A DNA stretch of 64,000 bases, taken from positions 1,912,501-1,976,500 of the forward strand of contig JACONQ010000013.1 of assembly GCA_014281115.1 (NCBI GenBank), in the 5' to 3' direction. Made by a program: the position numbers and the translations under genes. The stretch is from Laburnicola sp. R22_1 (lineage: Eukaryota; Ascomycota; Dothideomycetes; Pleosporales; Didymosphaeriaceae). Of the stretch, positions 36,331-48,092 are shown piece by piece. Positions within the stretch are counted from its first letter, which is position 1; each line of letters begins with the position of its first letter. The notes beneath the pieces are model-generated. The model saw only the letters and a list, made by a program, of their open reading frames with translations. It made no database searches and was not told the DNA's origin.

Positions 36331-37548
36331 TCGCTAGCCCTTGCCTTTTCCCGCGGACTCTAATGCGTCCTTAGGATAGAAAGGTAGGTCTGGATTTTTC
36401 TTCTTCTTACAATTAGGGGAAATGTAGCCTCTTTTGCTATAGTTCTAGTAAGTAACCTTTAAATTATCTTTATCCTTTTCCTTTTATATTAAGCTAGACT
36501 ATTTGTAGTCCTTTTGCTCTCTTCTGCTATATTTAGCTAACTTAGCCAACTCTGTAGGAGGCGTTGTTAACTTAGGCCTCTTTAATAAGTCTTTAGACTT
36601 GCCTTTACTTTTAGTAGACTACTCTTTCTCTTAGTAAAGGCGATTGGCAATCTCTTCTACCTCTATAAGGGTTTTTCTCTAAGAAGGTGGGTAATACAGA
36701 ACCTTCTTATATAGCTTATTATCTATAGAAGCTATAAACCTAGCTACCCTATAATGCTTTTTCTGCTCTTTAACCTTATCCCACAAAGGAAGAAGGTGGT
36801 TAAGTAGGTTAGTTAGGGTTTAATTTACTCTTTAGTGACAGTTCTTTATCGCCTTAAATGCTGTCTATTAGCGTTCTAATAGAGTACCTAGGGCATTAAG
36901 TATTTGTTCTATTAACCTCTACTAGGTAGGGGCCTATTTAGAGTCTATCTATTATTATTAGTTGTAATATAACTCGAAATGGCTTTAAAGGTCTTTAGAT
37001 AGGTACTACCTACTAAAGGTAACCTTATAATCTTTTATAACAAAGCGAAAAGGCGCTTATAAGAAATAAAACTCGTAATCCCATTTCTATTAGTTATAAT
37101 TGCGATAATTCTTGCGGTTATAAACGTGTAGTAGGAGTAGTTGTGGCAAGATACTCTATTTAGCGGCTACTAGAAATAATAAGGCCATAGTAGCCACGCG
37201 CAAAGTACTAGTAAGCTTATTAAGAGCTGCTATATTGCCAGCTTTATAATATTATTATATATCTTTAATATATTATATTTCCTATTATTTTTGTTCCTTA
37301 CGCGCCCAATCTCGCAATTCTATAAGATAAGCTGCCCTTCTATTAGCTTCTATCGCATTTAGCTCCTCCTAAGAGGCTCACAAACCCTTAAGACTATTAT
37401 TAATTTCTTATTAGGTAGTCTTCCTAAGTTTCTCTACTTATTCTTCTATCTACCTAACAGTACTAGCTTACTGTCAAGTGTTCCTAGATAAGCCACCTGG
37501 CTCCTAGCTTATAAAAGCAAGGCGTCTACTAGACCCACGTGTTGCCAT
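36331..37548 (-). pseudogene. Gag of Gypsy B' (decayed)
   Basis: The frame starts with ATG at 37546-37548 (MATRGSSRRLAFISQEPGG). An N-terminal Glu/Gln/Arg-rich coiled segment is followed by a capsid-like part (FRFVIKDYKVTFSRQYLSKDL near 37000) and a degraded zinc knuckle near 36405-36455, in which the Cys and His kept by B are now Tyr (TYxNYSKRGY). This Cys-to-Tyr, His-to-Tyr pattern is what RIP makes of TGC/TGT and CAC/CAT codons. Confidence 0.75.
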
Positions 37549-37594
37549 TATGGCGGTAAGAATCCTATCGCTGCCTATAAGGAAGCGATTTAAA

Positions 37595-37783
37595 TATAAG
37601 GACGTTACTAGGATGCCTAATAGTTAATAAGGCAGAATAGGATAATATTAAAAGATAAGTAGTGATAAGATAAATCACTACCTACTCTTATCTAAAGTGA
37701 GGGGATTTTTATCTAAACTCCTACTAGGCCTAAAGGAGACATAAGTCCCTATTCGGTTACCTAAGTAATAAGGAGACCTTATA
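37595..37783 (-). repeat. 5' LTR of Gypsy B'
   Basis: 189 bp. Its ends have decayed to TATAAG and TTATA. A sequence to its left (GGAAGCGATTT at 37581-37591) matches 9 of 11 bases of GGTAGCGATTC in the B LTR (11010-11020), so a self-priming site may once have been here; the evidence is weak. Confidence 0.85.
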
Positions 37784-37788
37784 TAATA

Positions 37789-38647
37789 ATAGTTATAATT
37801 TACTTTAACTGCGCATATTATTAAATTTGTTTAGTTAATTATTGTAGCTACTTCTTTTATATTAAGTAGTCTCTATTAGTCTTTTTATTAGCCTTATTCT
37901 ATTTTAACGCCTTGCGATATAATAGCATCTAGGTTAATACCTCTACTAGAATTCTTATCTTTACTTACGCCTATTATATTCTTTGCAATAACTATATTTA
38001 CTTTTTTTAAAAAATACTTACGCTCTATTACTCTTATATTAACTTAGCTATACTTATTATAGAGTAACTACGCGTTTACAACTAACTTCTTTTACCCTAG
38101 CTAAACTAGTTATTAGATAAACTATCTAAACTTTTTAATCTTAGGCACTAGTAATTTAATAACAAAATAGTTTACACTTATAAGATTAACGCCCTCTATA
38201 TATAGGCTAATATTTATTATAATAGATATTAATAAGCTATTAATATTATTAAATGTGTTACTAATTATCCTTTACTAAGAAAAGTTTAGTCTGCTATAAA
38301 TAAGGGTAATATACGCCTTATCCTTAATAATTTAGTTAATATTTTAGAACTTTTTAGTAGCGTTTACTAGGCTCTTAAGAAGCTTCTACACACTCTATAA
38401 CTATTAGTATAGTAAATTATTATAATTTATAATATATATATAATAGCGTAGAGTAATATAATAATTAGCATCTTTGTTCTAATAAGGATATTATTCTAGT
38501 ATAGCTTTCTATTAGTGTTAAGCCTAGAACGTGCGCTCTTTCTTAATATTTTAATCTTATAAAGATATTATTGCAGGTATGCCCACTTTAAATTACCCTA
38601 AATAGTCTTGCTAAAATTAGTAAATAAGAGTAATACTTAAAGGTTAC
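37789..38647. other. AT-rich spacer, nothing recognised
   Basis: Stops occur in all frames and no repeat match to other parts of the window was noticed. It probably is an older decayed element. Confidence 0.4.
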
Positions 38648-38951
38648 TAACATATTCTATTAGTAGCCCGAACAGATTAGTCCGCCGAATAGTTTTTGCT
38701 AAGACCACAACACTTCACTATAAATTATAATGTCTTAATAACACGACGCGTTATTATCTAATTAAGAAGGTAGAATTAAGCTTACTCTTTACGCCTATTA
38801 GAATAAGCAAATTTTAAGCCTGCAACGCGCTGCTGTAGTATATAATATCCTAAAGTCTACACTAAGCAATTAAATTAATAGAATTACCGCCTAAGTAGAT
38901 ACACAATTAGGCATGACAAAGCTTACCACAACTAAAGAGTAGACGCTTATA

Positions 38952-40743
38952 AGCTAGCGCATATAGTTCCTGCGCACATAGGGTTCCTGCGCACCTCACC
39001 AAAACGCGACACCTACACAAAACACGTTAGATTTCTCCACAACACTCTGCAACAATAGATGCTCGTGAGACTGCTATATTGCGAGCTCTTTCTAATCTCT
39101 CTATAGGTATTTTTTCTAGCCAAAGGGCTGCAGCTAAGGCGTACAGGGTCCCTAAGTCTACACTACGCAACCGTCTTAATAGCGCAACAAATAGTGCGCT
39201 TAGCTATTAGCATTAGCAGCGGCTGACTCCTCTACAAGAGAACTTCCTAGTAGACTGAATCCTTGAAGAAGACGCACGCGCCTGCCCTCCCTCACACGCT
39301 CGCGCTTAAGAAATGGCTAATTAAATCCTACGTATAAACAGTGATAGTTAGCCTATTAGTAAACTCTAGCTCTCACACTTTATTAAGCGACAGCTACGCG
39401 TCGCCTTAGTTATTAGTAGAAAGCTTAAGGCTTAGAGAGCTAATGCAGCGACTCTAGAGCAGTTGCGCGCGTTCCTAGAGCGCTATAAGTAGACTTAATA
39501 GCGGCTTAACATACAGGCGGAGAATATATACAATATAGATAAGACTGGCGTTACTCTAGAAGTATGTACAAACACTAGAGTACTCTCTAGTAGTTAGAAA
39601 AAGAAGGCTTATATTCGGTCTCTTAAGAATCGCGAGTGGGTCTCTATAATTAAGTGTGTGTTGGCGATAGGACAGAAACTACGCTGCGCGGTTATCTTCA
39701 AAGGCCAGAGCCTACAAACTACCTAGTTCCTATCGTCCTACGTACCTAGCTGGCTGTATACAACCTTAGAGAACGGATGGACATTAAAAGCAATAGGTGT
39801 TGAGTGGCTGCAGCGCATATTTATACCTGAGACGGCTATAGGTAATAGCTAGTACCGCCTCCTAATCCTTGACAGCCATAGCAGCTATATTAATATAGAG
39901 TTCCTATAGCTCTGTAAACAGCATTAAATAGAGCTCCTATACCTACCTACGCATACCTCGCACGTCCTACAGCCTCTAGATCTCGCCCCTTTCTTGGTTA
40001 TCAAGTCTAGTTACCGACGCCAGATCCAGGAGCTTGCATTGCTTAACAACGCCGCACCTGTTAAGAAGGAGCGCTTTATTGCCTGCTATTATTAAGCTAG
40101 GGAAGAAGGCTTTATAGAGCGTGTGATTCGAGCTACCTAGCAGGCTGCTAGTATCTGCCCATTTAATATTAATTACGTGCTCAGCTCGTTGCAAGTCTCC
40201 CAGAGGCCTACTATGCCTACGCATTAGCAGCAGCCTTAGCAGCAGCCTTAGAGCTTTCTCTTAACCTCTTAAGGCCCTCGCGATTTCTATATAGCGCAGC
40301 GCGACGTCCAGAGCGTTGAGAATCTAGGTTGTAGGACCTAGCTACTCCTATAGAAAGTAGGTAAGGCTCTAGCAGCTGCAAATGCTAGAGCTGCAGGACT
40401 AGAATTAGAGAAAAGACGCCTTGAGTATTATCTACAGACTACTAGCTCTTAGCGTCCTTGAAAGCGCGTTTAAATAGATCCAAATCGACGCTTTGCAGAG
40501 GTAGAGACTATTGTAGAGGCTATACGCACAGCTAAGACTGCAGGAGCTTAGCAGCAAAGATCTACTATAGTAAGCGCTTTAGAGATAGCTACTATAGTTA
40601 CAGCAGCTGCAGCGCTTGAATCTATGTGTACACAATGGTAATTATAAGAGCGTTGTGGAGAAATCTAACGTGTTTTGTGTAGGTGACGCGTTTTAGTAAG
40701 GTGCGCAGGAACCCTATGTGCGCAGGAACTATATGCGCTAGCC
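38952..40743 (+). mobile_element. Fot1-like element C nested in element B
   Basis: Inverted terminal repeats start RGCTAGCGCATATAG and contain the motif GTTCCTGCGCAC twice in direct order. TATA flanks both sides (38948-38951 and 40744-40747); the empty site in the other B copy shows a single copy, so the duplication is TA or TATA. 1792 bp. Confidence 0.88.
39055..40641 (+). pseudogene. Fot1-like DDE transposase C (decayed, catalytic Asp kept)
   Basis: A single frame of 528 codons ending in TAA at 40639-40641. The likely start reads ATA at 39055-39057, one G-to-A step from ATG. N-terminal helix-turn-helix (SSQRAAAKAYRVPKSTLRNR) and CENP-B-like part; DDE blocks IYNIDKTG, LLILDSHSSY and THTSHVLQPLDLAPF keep all three Asp. 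A Gln-rich stretch (around 40230, many now TAG) precedes a C-terminal part with a Lys/Arg coiled segment. There is no zinc knuckle, unlike A, B and D. About 25 stops. This is the least damaged DDE core of the five transposases. Confidence 0.87.
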
Positions 40744-42447
40744 TATAGTATATCCTTAACCTAGATTCGCGAGGATTTGCACCCTAGCTAGGTAAGGTAA
40801 AAGATATGGCCAACAAACTGCTAGCTGCGCGGCATAGAGACCCTATAGAATAATGCTAGGCTTAGCGCTTTGTAAAGCGCGTACCTAAGCTTAAAATAAC
40901 TTTTAATTAAGTGAAGGACTAATAGAGAATATAACAGAAAGACCTAGAGGTTATAAACGCGTAGTTTTAGCTAGTAGAGGACACAAAAGCCAAGTATAGA
41001 GTATAGGATAAAAACATCTATAACTTTAATAAGATAGGCTTCTAGGTAGGAGTTATTAGCTTAATAAATGTTATAACTAGTTTAGAAAGACGTTCTTAAC
41101 CTACGCTTGTTTAGCCAGGCAACCGTAAGTAGGTTATAGTAATTTAGAGCATTTGCGCTGCTAGGTATACTGCCCCGCCCTTTATTATCTATAAAGGGCG
41201 AGCCCATATCTTAGCGTGGTATAAGGAGACTAGTATCTTCCGCGATTAGAAGCTCTTAGTCTGTAAGACTGGCTAGACTAATAGCGAGCTTAGAGTTGCG
41301 TAATTAAAGTACTTTAACGCGTATACAAGGCCGCGCATAGTTAGGTTATAGAGGTTACTTATTCTAAACAGCTATAAGAGCTATTACTCCTAGGATTTTA
41401 AGGATTATTGCCTAGAATAGAAGATCCTAACACTCTATATACTAGCGCACTTATTTTATATCCTCCAGCCGCTTAATATAGTCTGTTTCGCGCCACTAAA
41501 GCTAAAGTACTCCTAGCGCGTGCGGGACTTATCGCGCTAACGCGTCTTTTATATTAACAAAGAGGGCTTTCTACTAGCCTTTTATAACGCGTTTTTTAAT
41601 ATGTTTATAGTAGAAAACTATAAGAAAGCCTTTAAGGCCTCTAGGCTTATTCCTTTAGATGCGTTAGTAGTAGTAGATTGCCTTAATATGCGTATTCACA
41701 CTCCACCTTAGGGTTTTCCACTAGATACACTATGGCAAGCCAGGACCCTAAGCAATACCCTTAAGTTTGGATCCTAGTTAAAGCTCGTACGCGACTCTTT
41801 TATTCAGTCTCTACTTAATGCTAAATTAAGCTACTCACAGCTTATAAAAGGTGCTAAACTTATGCTCTACTATGCTGTACTTTAAGAGACCTGTATTAAG
41901 GAACTTAAGAAGCAAATTAAGGTTCTAATAAAGCGAAAAACGCGTAAAATAAAGCGCATTTAGAAAGGTGTAACGCTAGGCTTTGCTTAGAGAGTAGATT
42001 TGGGAGTAGAAAGCCCTTCTATTAGGGTAAAGTTGTCGAAAAGGACGCGAGGTAGTGGTAAGAGAGAGGCAGGTCCTTTAACACAACGCCGCTGTAGGAG
42101 GTGCGAAGAGCCTAGGCACAACTTAAGGACCTATTAGATAGATAAAGAGATAGAGAAGGAGTTAGATGTTACCCTTAGCGGCTTATTTTCAGATAGTGTT
42201 AATAGTAAATTAGAGTGATTTTATTATAGGTTACTATAAGGCCAAAAATAACAGGTTAACTTTATCTTGCAATAGTACGCACTTAGTAACTAAAAATTAG
42301 ATAAAGTACTACTTAAGATATAGTATACTTTACTGCGAATCACAATAAGTATACTATATATTATCTACGTATAGTATAATAGATAATATATTATATATTA
42401 TAGGGAGTCTTGTTGTAAGTTCGTATTGCTAAGAAAGACTCCTTAGC

Positions 42448-42474
42448 TTTGCGCGGCTGCAGCAGCCGCGCAAA
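42448..42474. other. GC-rich perfect hairpin in the 3' region of Fot1-like element B
   Basis: 13-bp arms TTTGCGCGGCTGC and its complement with a 1-base loop. The same hairpin stands at 56281-56307 in the other copy. Confidence 0.75.
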
Positions 42475-42659
42475 GAGGCTGCACGACGTAAAAAGTAGAT
42501 TAAATAGTAACTTAATATATTGTAAGTTATAGTAGGTCATTATGAGTTACTATAAAGTAACGTTGGTGGCGTTCTATAATAAGTTATAAGGGACCTCGAA
42601 GTTGCTAAGAAAAACTATTCGGGCTACTAATCTGTTCGGGCTACTAATAAAATATGTTA

Positions 42660-43337
42660 TATATATTATATAGTTAGTTAGAATGCGTATCTATACTATA
42701 ATTATTATAAAATTTAATAAGTAATCGCGCTATACCTATAATATATAGGTTATATAGAACTTTAATATGCTAATATTAATTATTCCGCCCTTTTCTTTTA
42801 CTCTATACACTCTTTTTTATATTTCCTATATAGTATTTTATATTATATCTCTACTAGTCTAGCTATACTTAATTAGAATATTATTTTATATAAGTTATAT
42901 ATCTACTATCTTTAGTAAAGACTTTTTGTCTAGCCTTAATATATGTTTATCTTATTTAATTAATAGTATCTGTATAACGTTTGCTATAATTTTGCTGTAG
43001 CTAAGGAACTCAGAGTCTTTAAGTATAATATATTTATTTCTAGTTTTTTTACTTTATAGGCAGTCTATATAGTGCCTTTTTAAATTATATTAAATATTAA
43101 CACAATCTCTTTATACAGCTATAGAGGAGGTTTTGCCTCTTTTCTTAAGAGATTTTAATAAAGCTTCTACTTTTAGGCTATACTTAAATATAAGATGTTA
43201 GAGTATAGACTTATACTTATTTGCGCTTTTAGAATTATATAACTCTCTCTAGTATTATAGTTACTAAAACCTTTAGACTAGAAAGTAAAAGAAGTAGTTG
43301 ATAATAATTTAAGTTCTCTTCTTTTTTAGTGTTCTAG
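42660..43337. other. AT-rich spacer, nothing recognised
   Basis: No open frame, tandem repeat or match elsewhere in the window was noticed. It continues beyond Gypsy H at 50471. Confidence 0.4.
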
Positions 43338-43342
43338 ATATA

Positions 43343-43537
43343 TGTTAGGGAGCTCAGGTGACTGATAATCGAAAAAGTTAATATTGACAGAATCTACGTA
43401 TGGGTGCCAGCCAAAGGTGCTGGCTAAGCTCATAAGGCGCGCGAGGCGCACTAAGAACGCGCTAGTACCTAATCGGGACTAGCGCCGGGGAAACCTCGGT
43501 AGTCGGCGTAAGGTAACTCCGACCTGGTTCCATAACA
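43343..43537 (-). repeat. 3' LTR of Gypsy H
   Basis: Reads TGTTAGGG...CCATAACA on the + strand. 192 of 195 bases equal the 5' LTR. Confidence 0.95.
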
Positions 43538-43886
43538 CTATCCTCCCCTCCGACAAGCTTCGTCCTCGAAGCTCCATTTCAAATTCAACCCGCTAGTCCT
43601 AAATAGGCAACTAACGTACAATCCTCCAGTCACGATTATCTGTGCTACGTCCTCCTAAGGGATAGGTCGTTCCCAAGCGTGTTGCGCAAGCGACAAGTAG
43701 TCAGCGGCCAGCTGCAAAGCAAGTTTGCTGCAATCAACCATCAAGAGCAGCTTACTTAGTAAGCTAGGCGCCTTTCCCATGCTAGCAACAACAACAACAG
43801 AGACCTTCGTACTGAGTGACAATCGCGGCGGTAAACGCGACTCTCACTGCTATTCACTGTAAATCACTATAAGTCCAATCCATCTC

Positions 43887-46800
43887 TCATCTAATCCACC
43901 AAACTGCCATTTGCTCCTCCGCTCTCTCCAGGAACACCATTATAGGTGGTTGTAGGGCGTCAGGACGACGGCGATAGAAGTCCGTTAGTAACTCTTAACA
44001 ACTAGTAACGTCGTAATAAGGCGCCTAATCCGGCTTATTGTAGCTCTCCTATTTAACTAGATAGTACAAAAGGCCTTTGCGGCCGTTAGCGGGGTCCTTG
44101 CACCGCTGGTCCACCTTGTAGTCTAATATGTCCTCCACATCATAGACAGGGAGACCCTCCTCCATGGCCACCGGCCCTTGTGGATCCTGGCGTTAACCCA
44201 GCAGGGGATCCATCGCTTGGGGGTGTAGCAACCAGGAATGGAACCAAGGATAGATGTCCTTCAAATCATCGTGGGCAATAAGGTCCAACTTGAACACTTT
44301 ACCATCAAAGTCCTTAACAATCTTAAAAGGCCCTAGATTCTCATAGGACAGTCCACAACTATCCTTACGCGTACGGATATTGCGCGCGTCCAGCATAACC
44401 CAGTCATCCACTTTAAACTCCGGCGCGGGTATCCTCTTATTATTGGCGTACTCCTCCATCTTAGCTTATGCCCACACCAAGCTGTGCCGTAAGTAAACCT
44501 TCAAGTCCTCAATCCTTACTAGCAAGTAATCAGCGGCCCAGGCGTCACGGGCAGCTTTCCATCCGGGCAGTAGTCGACCAGCGGGCTCCAACCCAAACCG
44601 GGGTAGGTAGCCCTTCGTGGCCTCGAACAGCGTTGTGCCCATAGCAGTGCTCCTACTACTATTCGCTTCAAACTCCACTATTGGCAGCATCTCCGCCCAG
44701 TTACATTAGTCGTAATGAACGAACAACTATAAATATTGCTTTAATGCCTAATTCGCTATTTCTGTCTAACCGTCTATTTTAGAATAGGTAGTGGTGGACA
44801 GCAAGGGCTTCATCCCTATGCGGTCGCAAAGACGGCGCCAGAAATGTGACATGAATTGCGATCCGCAGTCCAACACTATCTCAGCTAGGTAACCTTCCTC
44901 ACGCCATACGTACTCGATAAAAGCCTATACGCAGGTGTCCATATCTAAGGACATAAGCAGCACGAATTTTTTCTTCTTGGACAATTAGTCTACTACAACC
45001 ATAATGTGACGATAGTCGCGACCGTAACAGTGTGACTTCGGCAGGGGCGAGATAAAGTTAACTAATACGCTGGTCCAGTAGGAGTCCAGAATAGGCAGTA
45101 GGTGAAGCAGCCCGTGCTTGCCTTCCCACTTTAACTTTAACCTAGAGCAGGTTAAGTAGTTCTTTACATATCTGGCAATAGTGTCCATACTATTAGGCCA
45201 GTAGTAATAGTGTAATAGCTTGTAAAATGTCTCGTGCTTGCCGCTATGTCCTCCAGGCATAGTGTTATAATGAAGCTTGACAATAGACGTACAAAGTTCG
45301 TTATTAAAAGGGACAAACAATTTGTCGCGTACGTACACAAAGCCGTCATCAATTTTAACGTCTTGGAGTTCCAGGCGGATACCTTTCTTGTGGTACATAT
45401 CGTATGGCAACTAACAAGCACCATCTACCTTGGCTTTAACTATCCTCTGCATAACTTCATCTGTTGCGGTAGCGTCGCGTACTTGCTATATAACATCCAC
45501 GCCAGCGTTAAGACCATCTTAAGCAGAGGCTTCGTCCTAACCATTAGACGCGAAGACCTCCTCGCTAAGCGCATACATCATATAAGCAAGATCCGCAACC
45601 TCCATTACCAGGGATTCCATAAGGATCTAGGCTAGGTATATGGCGTGCTGCGATCCGCCGTTATAACCTAAATAGGCCTCGACAACTTCCTCTAACAAGA
45701 TGGTTTATCGTTGGTGCTAAATGCGATCATCGTTCACACCCTCTAGTACGTCACTTAGTCGTCGGGTAATAGCGTCGGGCTTGGTCCCTTGTCTGCCAGG
45801 CCAGTACTTAATAACGAAGTTAAATTCTGCTAAGAACTCAGCCCAACAAGCTTGTCTACAGTTAAGTTGCTTTGTTGTTATAAAGTACTCTAAGGCTTTG
45901 TAATCGGAAAAGATCTCTATAGGGTCCACAGTACTAGCCAATTCAGGTCTCCATTCTTTAAAGGCGCGAATAATCGCCATTAACTCCTTATTATAGATAG
46001 GATAGTTAATCTCCACAAGCTTTATCTTTATTAAGAAGAAGGCGACAGGCCGCAACATACCATCAGGTTAATACTGCGACAGTATGCCAGCGATAACCTA
46101 GTCAGACGCGTCCGTCTTAATAATTAAGCGTAACTCTAGGTCAAAATGCGCAAGTATTAGCGCGTTGACAAAGGCTCTCTTAAGGGCTTTAAAAGCTATT
46201 TTGGCAGTTTTAGTAAGATTAATTTTGCCTACCACCCCCTTTGTCAGCTTAATTAACAGGTAGGCCAGCATTAAGAAATAGTGTATGAATCGCCAATAGA
46301 AGTTGGCGAATCTAATAAAGGCTTATATATTCTTTACAGTCTGGGGATCAATCCACTCCAATATAGTGTCGATTTTTTCTAGATCTATTGCTAGTCCTTC
46401 CGTTAATAGGATCATTCCTAGGTACTTAACCTTCTTAACTAAGAACTCGCACTTATGAACGTCTAAGAATAGACTAGCATCTTTAAGTGCGTTAAGAACT
46501 GTGAAGCAATGCCTCTTATAGTCCTCTTTATTTTCGCTATACACAAGGACGTCATCCAAGTAAGCTAAGCAATAGTCGTCCAAATATTCTCTAAGGACGT
46601 AATTAATATACTATTAAAAGGTACCTAGTGCATTACATAACCCAAAGGGCATAACAACGTATTTAAACAATCCAAAGCGTGTTAGGAACGCCGTTTTGTG
46701 TCAATCGCCCTCCTTAACAAGAATCTTGTTAAACGCAGCAATAACGTTAAATTTCAAGAAGATTCTCACCTTGTTAAGTCGTGCCAAAGTCTCTTTAATT

Positions 46801-48092
46801 TTGGGCGGCGCATTGCAATTCTTAATCATAATCTTATTAAGTTTACAGTAATCAATACAGATCTGCAAACCTCCTCTAGGCTTCCTCACCACTAGCAGTA
46901 GAGCAGCGTAGGGTGAATTGCTTTCTTAAATATAGCCCTTACGAAGCTCCTCTTGTATATAAGCTTTAACAGCTTCCATTTCCTCTTAAGATAACCTAAA
47001 AGCGCGCTAGAACGTCAGCTCTGCGCCTTCTTTAAGCGGTATCTCGTGATCCAAGCCCCCACGGGGCGGAGGCATGTCCTTAGCTAACTTGGGATCCCAT
47101 AGGTCAATAATCGAGTGGTAGGCCTTCGGGATCAATTTCTTCAACTCCTCCACTAAGGGCAGTGCCTTGCCTAGTTTATTATAAAACTTCTTAAAGTCCT
47201 TATGCAAGGCGGCAGCAACGTCCGCAAAGAAGGCCATCACCGCTAGGTGTTTATCTGACTCCTCAGAGTGCTCTTCGTATTTGTCCCAATCCTCAGAACG
47301 GATCCAGGCAATAGAGTCGGGATCACGTCGCGCGAACGCCATTGCCGCTTTGGCAGAGATCAGCGCAATCTCTACGTTATTCTTCATCTTTACTATAGGT
47401 CGAGTTGTCTTAGCGTGACTCTTGCCATAACAATCGCAAGTAACCTTAACTAATAGGTTACTATGCAAACAGTTGTGGTGGCAGTAATTGGACTTAAACG
47501 TCATGAATCGTTCTGACCACTTTATAGTGGGGTTATGGGTCTCGAGCCACAGTTGACCAATAATAAGATCGAAACCAATAATATCTATGACCTAGAACTA
47601 GTCCTCGCTGCTATGGCCTCTAATGTTAATCCTCACCTTGGCTATGTCGCTTATAAAGCCGACGATCTTTCTATCCACTAACTTGAGCAACACAGGGCTC
47701 TTAGCGGGGACCGTCATTAGTTTGTGCTGTCGCGCAAAGGCTGCGCTCACTACTTGCCCAGTACATCCACTATTAGGGAGTAGCGTGGCTTTAATAGGAG
47801 CCTTCCAGGGCAGGATAACGTCACATCTCACCTTCATTTGTGAGCTATGTGGCGGTTGATCTGGAGGCTTGGGTTCCGGTGGACGGTCCGTCGCGTCGAC
47901 CGCGGCGGACGCGACTATCTCTTCTAGTCTGTGAGTGTTCTTATATAACTCACTCAATAACGCGAGCGACAACTATACGCTTGGTCAACTCACCAGCGCG
48001 TTGGAGCAGCACCTCTTAAGGGTGGCAGCAACCTCCTTATGCGCTGGTAAGGGTTCCTAAAGGCAACTGTCCGCAGGAACTACTCTTTTCCC
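43887..48092 (-). pseudogene. Pol of Gypsy H: protease, RT, RNase H, integrase, chromodomain
   Basis: The frame is -1 to gag and ends at TGA 43887-43889. Protease around 47970-47600, with NSG at the catalytic site (AAT codon 47772-47774) where DSG is expected. Reverse transcriptase about 47000-46380 with intact YLDD at 46551-46562. RNase H about 46250-45720, ending in [15 protein letters not shown]. Integrase about 45400-44580: zinc finger with the His pair (HYNTMPGGHSG) and CS, one Cys now Tyr (NYLTC); core with VVVD, DCGSQF and a later Glu (TEIAN). Chromodomain about 44160-44010 (YDVEDILDYKVD...GLLYYLVK.ESY). Roughly 30 TAG/TAA/TGA codons, mostly CAG/CAA-derived, stop translation, so it is dead but easily read. 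Confidence 0.93.

Larger units (their letters stand above)
29006..37783 (-). mobile_element. Gypsy chromovirus B', complete, minus strand
   Basis: Two 189-bp LTRs (29006-29194 and 37595-37783) and a perfect TAATA duplication at 29001-29005 and 37784-37788 define the element. It is the same family as B at 5125-11097, inverted, and keeps the 5' half that B lacks. Total 8778 bp, including a 1843-bp Fot1-like insertion in the integrase region. Confidence 0.92.
38730..42218 (+). pseudogene. Fot1/pogo-like transposase B, split by a nested element
   Basis: ATG at 38730 to TGA at 42216-42218. The first about 74 codons (38730-38947) are separated from the rest (40748-42218) by element C. Text matches the copy at 56537-58231 codon by codon, including the Gln-rich N-terminus (stops here), the DDE region and a C-terminal knuckle. 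The knuckle is damaged here: CRRCEEPRHN is kept but the last Cys is Tyr. Inactive by interruption and by stops. Confidence 0.85.
38650..42657 (+). mobile_element. Fot1/pogo-like element B, copy 1, split by element C
   Basis: The terminal repeats start ACATATTCTATTAGTAGCCC and are flanked by TA (38648-38649 and 42658-42659). After removal of the nested 1792-bp element and one 4-bp duplicate the length is 2212 bp, against 2214 bp for the intact copy at 56098-58311, so the two are nearly co-linear. Confidence 0.9.

Noticed and set aside
39976..40224. 82-codon minus-strand ORF
   Set aside because: Antisense to the third DDE block of Fot1-like transposase C, which carries the recognisable motif on the plus strand.
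45234..45635. 133-codon plus-strand open frame
   Set aside because: Antisense to the integrase region of Gypsy H; no motif.
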